Source: an uncultured cyanobacterium
GTDB taxonomy: Bacteria; Cyanobacteriota; Cyanobacteriia; Phormidesmidales; Phormidesmidaceae
Direction of reading: 5' to 3'
Length of the DNA stretch: 12,033 bases
Assembly: GCA_938029995.1 (NCBI GenBank)
Contig: CALHGI010000453.1
Location: 1-12,033, forward strand
The translations under genes and the position numbers were made by a program. The notes under the pieces were generated by a model that was given only the letters and a program-made list of their open reading frames with translations, was not told the origin of the DNA and did not search any database. Below are positions 6,856-12,033 of this stretch, one piece after another. The stretch's first letter is position 1, and each line of letters starts with the position of its first letter.

Positions 6856-6920
6856 CTTGAGATCTGCAGACAGAACTAACACAATGGTGCTTACTTAAAC
6901 GCATATATGTGCAGATCAAG
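6856..6920. repeat. Inverted repeat between blaI and the tandem array
   Basis: CTTGAGATCTGCA (6856-6868) and TGCAGATCAAG (6910-6920) are inverted copies, with two extra bases in the left arm and 41 bases between them. The right arm ends 22 bases before the tandem repeat array. It may be an operator for blaI or the remains of a small mobile element; no transposase is present. Confidence 0.45.
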
Positions 6921-6942
6921 GTTGAATTTAGGGGTGGCGTCT

Positions 6943-7158
6943 GGCTACCTCTTTTTTTTGCCCGCGCCTCTATCCCTCTCAGGTCCCCGGCCTACTGCAT
7001 TTTTGCGCCCGCGCCTCTATCCCTCTCAGGTCCCCGGCTATCTCTTTTTTTGCGCCCGCGCCTCTATCCTTCTCACTGGCTACCGCATTTTTGCGCCCGC
7101 ACCTCAATCCCTCTCAGGTCACCGGCTACCGCATTTTTCGCACGCCTATCCCTCTAAT
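6943..7158. repeat. Tandem repeat, unit about 46 bp, five copies
   Basis: Copies start at 6943, 6989, 7036, 7078 and 7124, with lengths 46, 47, 42, 46 and about 35 bases. Each begins GGC(C)TA, has a run of 5-8 Ts, then CCCGCGCCTCTATCCCTCTC and AGGTCCCC. Copies 1 and 2 are identical over about 31 bases. Copy 3 has lost a few bases and copy 5 is shortened. The plus strand is strongly pyrimidine-rich. Units are contiguous with no spacers, so this is not CRISPR. Unit lengths are not multiples of three, so it is unlikely to encode a repeat protein. Copy 5 runs into the 3' end of the HAD gene. It resembles the short tandem repeats known from cyanobacteria in general form; I cannot assign it to a named family. 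Confidence 0.9.
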
Positions 7159-7952
7159 GTGATCTGACTAAAGTCCGTCGCAAAACTTTGGGCCAAGGAG
7201 GCGTTGCCATGGCTCCTTTCCTGAGGTGCGTCAGCCGAGCCTACAATATCTGTTTTTGACAGTGGGGGTTGCCATCCCCCCAAATAGCCAATAAATCCGC
7301 CAGTGGGTTGGGCCATGCGCAAGTCACTGGCGGCATCGCCAATGACCAACCCCTGGTGCGGTTCACAGCCGATGGCTTGACATGCGGCGCCCAGGAAGTC
7401 CCTCGATGTTTTGTCAGGGTACTGGCGACTCACACCCTGTAGCTGGTCAAAATAGGCCGCTAAATCATAGTGCTGCACAAACTTGTCCAGATTCTCCTGT
7501 TGATCGGCTGACACCATGACGACCTTGAGGTTGGCTTGTTTTAGCCGCCCTAAGAATTCTAAGACCCCTGGTAAAAGGGGGGTATGGGCCGCCTTAGGAG
7601 AATGCTGTTGATCGGCCTCCCCTAGGGTTTCCCTAGCTAATTCCATGGCTTCCACCCAGGGGCAACCCACCATGGCTGCGGCCGTGGCTATCCCCACAAT
7701 GGTTTCTTGACGGCTACCCACCGCCAATAGTCCCGAGGCCGATAGCTGGCCATGGCTAAACCCCAAGGCCCTCAAGGCCCAGTCATAGGTGTTAGGTAGC
7801 TGGCGCTCCATCAGCTCAGCTTGGGCAATCCCCAGCTGACTTAGGTAAGCGGATACATTCGCTAACGTGCCATCTTTGTCTAAAAAAACAGCGTGGATAT
7901 CTGTAAACAGCTTTCCATTGCAGGAAACAGTGACCACCGACGACGCTCCCAT
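7146..7952 (-). CDS. HAD-superfamily (HAD-IA type) phosphatase-like hydrolase
   Basis: From the ATG at 7952 the protein has 268 residues. HAD motif I is DKDGT with nucleophile Asp 25 and acid/base Asp 27, motif II is VSAD (Ser 148), the conserved lysine is Lys 181 (PDKTS), and motif IV is GDAASD (Asp 206 and 210). A helical cap lies between motifs I and II (about 31-135), as in phosphoglycolate phosphatase-like members. The substrate cannot be read from sequence. The frame can be extended to an ATG at 7994, but those 14 codons are made entirely of the rpsA terminator hairpin and its T-run, so 7952 is preferred; a GTG shortly after is also possible. The stop TAG lies within the last copy of the tandem repeat. 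Confidence 0.88.
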   Translation of the reverse strand: MGASSVVTVSCNGKLFTDIHAVFLDKDGTLANVSAYLSQLGIAQAELMERQLPNTYDWALRALGFSHGQLSASGLLAVGSRQETIVGIATAAAMVGCPWVEAMELARETLGEADQQHSPKAAHTPLLPGVLEFLGRLKQANLKVVMVSADQQENLDKFVQHYDLAAYFDQLQGVSRQYPDKTSRDFLGAACQAIGCEPHQGLVIGDAASDLRMAQPTGGFIGYLGGWQPPLSKTDIVGSADAPQERSHGNASLAQSFATDFSQITLEG

Positions 7953-7959
7953 CACCCAT

Positions 7960-7991
7960 AAAAAAATGCGGGGCCAAAGCCCCACATTTTT
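7960..7991 (-). terminator. Strong intrinsic terminator after rpsA
   Basis: On the minus strand the stem pairs 7985-7991 with 7962-7968 and 7979-7983 with 7970-7974, with one A-C mismatch and a four-base loop. It runs into seven Ts (7966-7960). It starts 37 bases after the rpsA stop. The stem is nearly symmetrical with an A-run on the other side, so it could also work in the plus direction. Confidence 0.85.
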
Positions 7992-8028
7992 CAAACACTT
8001 AATTTGAAGTCCTACTTGGGTCCGTTAG

Positions 8029-9030
8029 CTATTCAGCAACGGCCAGTGCCGGATCTTCTTCCTCGGTGTAAACCTCTTCAGTTTCACCAGCGTCTTCCAG
8101 TTCGCCTGCCGCTGCGGCTGCTTCAGCCTCAGCCGCTTTCAGCAATTGCTGACGATAGCGTTCAGCCATTTCCTCGGCCTTCTCAAACACGATCTCAGGA
8201 TTCTTGACCATGTCACCTGGTTCGGGCTCAAGCTGCTTGGTGGACAGAGAAATCCGACCACGCTCTGCATCCAGGTCGATAATCATCACCTTGATCTCGT
8301 CATTCACATTGAGCACCGTATTGGGGGTATCAATGTGGTCGTGGGAGATTTCAGAGATGTGTAGTAGACCGCTGACGCCGCCGATATCGATAAAGGCACC
8401 GTAGGGCTTAAGACCCCGTACCGCACCGATCACAACTTCGCCAACCTGGAGGCCGTTCATCTTACGCTCAACCAGGGCACGGCGATGGCTGAGGACAAGA
8501 CGATTCCGTTCTTCGTCCACTTCAAGGAACTTAAGGGGCAAATCTTCGCCCACTAGGTCTTCCTTGGGTTTCCGAGTACTGATGTGGGACCCAGGAATAA
8601 AGCCGCGGAGACCTTCGATTCTGACTAGGGCACCACCACGGTTGGTGGCAAATACATCAGAACGTACCGTGGCATCCTCGGTTTGAAGTTGACGCACACG
8701 TTCCCATGCACGCATGTACTCAATACGACGGATGGATAGAGTTAGCTGGCCATCTTCATTTTCATCTGTCAAGATGAAAAACTCACGAGTCTCATTAGAC
8801 TGAAGCACTTCATCAGCCGCCTCGACGCGGTTGATTGACATTTCTTGGATGGGCAAATAAGCAGCGGTTTTTGCACCAATGTCAATCAGAGCGCCTCGGG
8901 GCTCGATGCTAAAAACTGTCCCTGGAACAATGTCACCAGGATTGAAATGATAATCGTACTTATCTAATAAAGCTTCAAAGTCTTCATGAGTAAAACCTAT
9001 ATCGGCTTTTGTCGTTTCAAAATTGACCAT
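8029..9030 (-). CDS. rpsA: 30S ribosomal protein S1 (three S1 domains)
   Basis: S1 binds mRNA on the 30S subunit and helps it load on the ribosome. The 333-residue length and three S1 motifs fit the short cyanobacterial/plastid S1 rather than the six-motif enterobacterial form. Motif 1 is at about 31-101 (PGDIVPGTVFSIEPRGALIDIG), a diverged motif 2 at about 115-183, and a canonical motif 3 at about 196-265 (GEVVIGAVRGLKPYGAFIDIG ... GLLHISEIS ... RISLSTKQLE). The C-terminal 40 residues are Ala/Glu-rich and probably unstructured. The start ATG is preceded by AGGAAA about 8 bases upstream. A good promoter at 9382-9354 gives a leader of about 317 bases, and a strong terminator lies just below the stop. 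This is therefore probably a single-gene transcript. Confidence 0.97.
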   Translation of the reverse strand: MVNFETTKADIGFTHEDFEALLDKYDYHFNPGDIVPGTVFSIEPRGALIDIGAKTAAYLPIQEMSINRVEAADEVLQSNETREFFILTDENEDGQLTLSIRRIEYMRAWERVRQLQTEDATVRSDVFATNRGGALVRIEGLRGFIPGSHISTRKPKEDLVGEDLPLKFLEVDEERNRLVLSHRRALVERKMNGLQVGEVVIGAVRGLKPYGAFIDIGGVSGLLHISEISHDHIDTPNTVLNVNDEIKVMIIDLDAERGRISLSTKQLEPEPGDMVKNPEIVFEKAEEMAERYRQQLLKAAEAEAAAAAGELEDAGETEEVYTEEEDPALAVAE

Positions 9031-9464
9031 GCTAGATGTTTCCTACGGTTTCTCCATAATTGAGTGGACATGCTGTGCGTCTAGTTGCCGCCCCTACATT
9101 GATCCAGATCTTAGCTCAGAACAAGGCTAGGGCATCACCCAAATGCGCTACCGTTAACCCTTTATCTAAATAGACTCTGAAGTAGTCAGGCACTTGGAAA
9201 TGGGGCGTGAATCCATTCTAAATACCGATATGAACCCGGACTAGGCTCAAAACTTAGAGCCTTGCAAAGCTGCTAATGCTAATGCACCAGCGTGACTAGC
9301 ATGTAGATCCATGCCAAACTTTAGCAAAATACAAAATCTTCGCAAGACTATTTATGATAAGTGAATTTAGTCCCGCTGTCACGGCGTGTTGTGCCATTCA
9401 TTTTGTGGCATGGGCATAGATGCTCTGGGGATAGATAGATCGCTTGGGGTGATTTCCCCTTTGC
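9031..9464 (-). other. rpsA leader and promoter region between nrdR and rpsA
   Basis: These 434 bases hold no visible gene. They contain the rpsA promoter (9354-9382) and a hairpin AGGCTC/GAGCCT (9243-9248 with 9257-9262) in the predicted leader. A short direct repeat TGCTAATGCTAATGC (9271-9285) lies in the same leader. Near nrdR, GGGG/CCCC (9446-9449 with 9456-9459) is a small stem without a T-run in the nrdR direction, so it is not a convincing terminator. Confidence 0.5.
9354..9382 (-). promoter_or_regulatory. Sigma-70-type promoter for rpsA
   Basis: On the minus strand GTGACA (9382-9377) and TATCAT (9359-9354) each match five of six bases of the -35 and -10 consensus, with an ideal 17-base spacer. 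Transcription would start near 9347, about 317 bases before the rpsA ATG. Confidence 0.6.
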
Positions 9465-9977
9465 CTACACTGTCAGGGCATTGCGACTGCCGTTGGTGCT
9501 ATAGGGTATGGCGTCGGCTGCATCGTCTGCGGATTGTAAATGGCTGAGGGTGTCGGCAAAATCTCGAATGCCGGTGAATTGCCGATATACGGAGGCAAAA
9601 CGGACGTAGGCGACTTCACTCAACGGTTTTAGCTGCTCTAGGACTAATTCCCCAATGTCGGCGCTGGCAATTTCCCGAGCGGAGCGCTGTTGTAAATCGG
9701 CTTCGATATTGTCAATAACTGTATCGAGACGGGTCGCGTCAATTCCGGTTTTTTCGCAGGCTCGAATAATTCCCCGCAGGAGTTTGGATCGATTAAAGAG
9801 TTCCCTATCGCTGTTTCGTTTCACCACGGTGATGGGCACATATTCAATGCGCTCATAGGTGGTAAAACGGCAATCACACTTAAGGCATTCCCGGCGTCGA
9901 CGAATGCTCCGACCGGCTTCTGCCGATCTAGATTCTAGGACGCGATTACTGGGGTGCTGACAGAAGGGACATTGCAT
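9465..9977 (-). CDS. nrdR: Transcriptional repressor NrdR
   Basis: NrdR is a nucleotide-sensing repressor of ribonucleotide reductase genes. The 170-residue protein has the N-terminal zinc ribbon (MQCPFC with Cys 3 and 6, and Cys 31 and 34 in RRRRECLKC), the hallmark RFTTYER at about 37-43, then the ATP-cone at about 49-139. The ATP-cone reads the ATP/dATP ratio. ATG at 9977 is chosen because family members begin M-x-CPFC. A TTG two codons upstream is in frame but unnecessary. No ribonucleotide reductase gene lies in the window, so its targets are elsewhere. It follows the psbT terminator and precedes rpsA, an order I recall from other cyanobacteria. No clear Shine-Dalgarno sequence is present. 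Confidence 0.96.
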   Translation of the reverse strand: MQCPFCQHPSNRVLESRSAEAGRSIRRRRECLKCDCRFTTYERIEYVPITVVKRNSDRELFNRSKLLRGIIRACEKTGIDATRLDTVIDNIEADLQQRSAREIASADIGELVLEQLKPLSEVAYVRFASVYRQFTGIRDFADTLSHLQSADDAADAIPYSTNGSRNALTV

Positions 9978-10035
9978 AGACAAGTAAACCCGAACTCGGT
10001 GAAGTCGGTCTCGCTCATTAGACCATGCTTAAAAC

Positions 10036-10084
10036 AAAAATAGAGGCTAACTTCGCTAAATGCAAAGAAGTTAGTACCTCTATT
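10036..10084 (-). terminator. Strong terminator for the psbB-psbT transcript
   Basis: Bases 10039-10054 pair with 10067-10084 (16 bp with a two-base bulge at 10075-10076) around a 12-base loop. On the minus strand the stem ends in TATTTTTG. It lies 184 bases after the psbT stop and 59 bases before the nrdR start. Confidence 0.8.
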
Positions 10085-10267
10085 ATGTCATTTATATCGA
10101 TTCGGTGACCAGATGCGTTTTATGGGCGATGGCCTGGGTTGCCCTAGACCTAATGGACATGATGTCCCTGACCTATGGGCTAAATTCGATCGATTAAAAA
10201 CGCTGTATATCAGAATTTTGCAGATGAATTATGCCCACGACCAGCAACGTCCAACGATTAAACGCAA

Positions 10268-10366
10268 CTAGTCTTTTTTAATCCTGGGGGGCTCACGAAA
10301 TGCGATCGCAAAAAATAGCGTACCAATCACACAGGTGAAAATTAGAATGTAAGCAACACTTTCCAT
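10268..10366 (-). CDS. psbT: Photosystem II reaction centre protein T
   Basis: PsbT is a one-helix subunit at the photosystem II dimer interface in the thylakoid membrane. The 32-residue product begins MESVAYILIFTCVIGTLFFA and ends FREPPRIKKD. It has one membrane helix at about 3-22, then the basic tail typical of the family. The length is as expected. A good Shine-Dalgarno TAGGA lies 7 bases before the ATG. It sits 136 bases downstream of psbB on the same strand, as is usual in cyanobacteria and plastids. A HIP1 site falls within its codons. Confidence 0.96.
   Translation of the reverse strand: MESVAYILIFTCVIGTLFFAIAFREPPRIKKD
10302..10309. repeat. HIP1 palindrome GCGATCGC
   Basis: A HIP1 site within psbT, as TGCGATCGCA, encoding part of the Ala-Ile-Ala-Phe stretch. 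Confidence 0.8.
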
Positions 10367-10444
10367 GATTTAGTCCTACTCAATCAACATGCAGTGCCAT
10401 TGATGTAGACACAAGCAATGGCTGCTATTAGTCATCATTATTCC

Positions 10445-10483
10445 AAAAAAATGGCCCAGCGGGATAAATTCGCTGGGCCATTT
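10445..10483 (-). terminator. Terminator-like hairpin between psbB and psbT
   Basis: Bases 10449-10461 and 10471-10483 form a perfect 13-bp stem (core ATGGCCCAGCG) with a 9-base loop. On the minus strand it is followed by TTTTTT (10450-10445). It begins 19 bases after the psbB stop. By form it is a strong intrinsic terminator. It may end most psbB transcripts, with partial readthrough to psbT, or mark an RNA processing end. Confidence 0.8.
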
Positions 10484-10502
10484 CTTAGCCTACGTTTCGC
10501 AT

Positions 10503-12032
10503 TTAGCGATTCGTTGCCCGGGTAGTCTTGTCTCCCACTTTCTGGAAGAAGCCCCACTCGACCTGCTCCTCGGAGAGGTCAGGATCCACACCAGCGAATA
10601 CATCGCGGTATAGAGTTCGGGAACCATGCCAGATGTGGCCAAAGAAGAACAGCAGTGCAAATACTGCATGTCCGAAGGTAAACCAACCGCGAGGACTAGA
10701 ACGGAATACACCGTCAGAATCCATAGCTTCAAGGTCAAACTCGAAAGGCTCACCTAGGAGTGCCTTACGGGCATAACGCTTAACCCTAGCGGGGTCCTTG
10801 ATTACTTGACCATCAAGCTCACCACCGTAGAACGCAACCGTTACACCGGTTTGCTCAATACTGAACTGAGATTCAGCACGACGGAATGGAATATCAGCGC
10901 GAATCACGCCGCTGGAGTCAGTCAAGACAACAGGGAATGTTTCAAAGAAGTTAGGTAGACGACGAACCGAAAGTTCACGACCTTCACCGTCCGTAAAGAC
11001 AGGGTGGCCTAACCAACCAGTCGCGATACCGTCACCACTATCCATAGGACCTACGCGGAATAGACCGCCCTTCGCAGGGCTATTACCCACATAGTCATAG
11101 AAAGCCAACTTCTCAGGAATGTTCTGATAAGCCTCTTGACGACTCAGACCATCGGCCATGTCCGCCTGGACCCGACGCTCAATTTCCTGCTGATAGTAAC
11201 CGCCATCCCACTGGAATCGGGTGGGGCCAAACAGCTCAACTGGCGTAGTCGCGTTTCCGTACCACATGGTACCGGCAACAATAAAGGCCGCAAAGAACAC
11301 AGCAGCAATACTACTGGACAGAACGGTTTCGATGTTACCCATACGCAACGCCTTGTACAGACGCTGAGGGGGACGAACAGTGAGGTGGAACAAGCCAGCC
11401 ACGATACCAACGATACCGGCTGCGATGTGGTGGGCTACCACACCACCCGCGTTAAACGGGTTAAAGCCTGCGGGTCCCCATTCAGGCGCAACGCCTTGAA
11501 CGTGGCCGGTCAGACCATAGGGATCAGAAACCCACATCCCAGGTCCCCAGAGACCTGTGAGGTGAAATGCTCCGAAGCCGAAGCACAATAAACCAGATAG
11601 AAATAAATGAATGCCGAACATCTTGGGCAAGTCTAGAGCAGGCTCACCTGTACGGGGATCGCGGAAGAGTTCCAAATCCCAATAAACCCAGTGCCATACA
11701 GCCGCTAGGAACAACAGACCAGACAAGACGATGTGCGCGATCGCAACGCCTTCAAAAGACCAGAAACCAGGGTTAACACCCGTTGCACCTGTGACATCCC
11801 AGCCACCCCAGGACCCTGTCACGCCTAGGCGTGTCATGAAGGGAAGCACAAACATGCCTTGCCGCCACATGGGGTTGAGAACGGCATCGCTCGGATTGAA
11901 ATTGGACAGCTCGAACAGAGCCATGGAACCAGCCCAGCCTGCCACAAGTGCCGTATGCATTAGGTGTACAGAAATCAGTCGGCCTGGATCGTTCAGAACA
12001 ACTGTATGTACTCGGTACCAAGGTAGACCCAT
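10503..12032 (-). CDS. psbB: Photosystem II CP47 chlorophyll a-binding core antenna protein
   Basis: CP47 is the inner antenna of photosystem II. It is a six-helix thylakoid membrane protein that binds chlorophyll a and carotenoid and passes excitation to the D1/D2 reaction centre. The 509-residue product begins [19 protein letters not shown], the universal CP47 start, so the gene is complete although its ATG is only one base from the window edge. Chlorophyll-ligand histidines are visible in the helices (for example [16 protein letters not shown] and [13 protein letters not shown]). The large lumenal loop lies between helices V and VI, and the last helix reads [20 protein letters not shown]. 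The C-terminus ends DKTTRATNR. Promoter and ribosome-binding site lie outside the window. The downstream hairpin separates it from psbT. Confidence 0.99.
   Translation of the reverse strand: MGLPWYRVHTVVLNDPGRLISVHLMHTALVAGWAGSMALFELSNFNPSDAVLNPMWRQGMFVLPFMTRLGVTGSWGGWDVTGATGVNPGFWSFEGVAIAHIVLSGLLFLAAVWHWVYWDLELFRDPRTGEPALDLPKMFGIHLFLSGLLCFGFGAFHLTGLWGPGMWVSDPYGLTGHVQGVAPEWGPAGFNPFNAGGVVAHHIAAGIVGIVAGLFHLTVRPPQRLYKALRMGNIETVLSSSIAAVFFAAFIVAGTMWYGNATTPVELFGPTRFQWDGGYYQQEIERRVQADMADGLSRQEAYQNIPEKLAFYDYVGNSPAKGGLFRVGPMDSGDGIATGWLGHPVFTDGEGRELSVRRLPNFFETFPVVLTDSSGVIRADIPFRRAESQFSIEQTGVTVAFYGGELDGQVIKDPARVKRYARKALLGEPFEFDLEAMDSDGVFRSSPRGWFTFGHAVFALLFFFGHIWHGSRTLYRDVFAGVDPDLSEEQVEWGFFQKVGDKTTRATNR
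11737..11744. repeat. HIP1 palindrome GCGATCGC
   Basis: A HIP1 site inside psbB; this copy is preceded by C rather than T. Confidence 0.8.
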
Positions 12033-12033
12033 T

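Noticed and set aside
6943..7158. CRISPR array
   Set aside because: The copies are contiguous with no unique spacers, are diverged from one another, and no cas gene is nearby.
6907..7167. Plus-strand open frames across the tandem repeat (82-86 codons) that look like a Pro/Leu/Ser repeat protein
   Set aside because: The repeat units are 42-47 bases, not a multiple of three, so the frame shifts from copy to copy. The open frames arise only because the pyrimidine-rich strand lacks stop codons.
7953..7994. The 14-codon N-terminal extension of the HAD protein
   Set aside because: These codons are the two arms and T-run of the rpsA terminator, and the residues have no resemblance to a HAD N-terminus.
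10089..10163. A small minus-strand frame (ATG about 10163, 22 codons) between psbT and its terminator
   Set aside because: It is short, has no ribosome-binding site and resembles no known small photosystem protein. psbN and psbH were looked for and are not here.
11136..11591. A 151-codon plus-strand open frame opposite psbB
   Set aside because: It is antisense to a universally conserved gene and its product has no recognisable features; it is a shadow of psbB codon use.

Overview
The window is chromosomal DNA from a cyanobacterium. The clearest proof is at the right-hand end. It carries complete psbB (photosystem II antenna protein CP47) and complete psbT, followed on the same strand by nrdR and a three-S1-domain rpsA of the cyanobacterial/plastid type. 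An NblB-like HEAT-repeat protein and a cyanobacterial-type dnaX agree with this. The palindrome GCGATCGC (HIP1, a cyanobacterial genome marker) occurs four times. GC content is moderate. I cannot name a genus from this sequence alone.

Layout, left to right. Bases 1-98 hold the start of an unrecognised minus-strand gene that leaves the window. A 500-base divergent spacer follows. Two plus-strand genes come next, 39 bases apart: a CBS-domain pair protein and an nblB-like gene, ending in a probable terminator. About 750 bases of AT-rich, gene-poor DNA with several hairpins lead to a plus-strand RsbW-like ATP-binding (anti-sigma type) protein, then dnaX (DNA polymerase III gamma/tau subunit). dnaX converges on a minus-strand operon in which a BlaI/MecI-type repressor overlaps an M56 membrane metallopeptidase by 4 bases. 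Upstream of blaI lies a pyrimidine-rich tandem repeat of about 46 bp, in five copies, whose last copy runs into the stop codon of a minus-strand HAD-family phosphatase gene. Then, all on the minus strand, come rpsA (with a strong terminator below it and a good promoter and long leader above it), nrdR, psbT and psbB.

Functionally the window mixes housekeeping (dnaX, rpsA, nrdR), photosystem II (psbB, psbT), probable phycobilisome turnover (nblB) and regulation (CBS protein, anti-sigma-like kinase, BlaI/M56 pair). The units that look co-transcribed are CBS-nblB, blaI-M56 and psbB-psbT. The last has a terminator-like hairpin between its two genes. Most neighbours look independently transcribed.

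I found no CRISPR array, tRNA, rRNA, insertion sequence, prophage or defence system, and nothing I would call a new biological system. The observations most worth a second look are the tandem repeat that supplies a stop codon, the terminator lying directly against the HAD start codon, the hairpin between psbB and psbT, the long rpsA leader, the stand-alone BlaI/M56 pair, and a clear local excess of the palindrome CCATGG.
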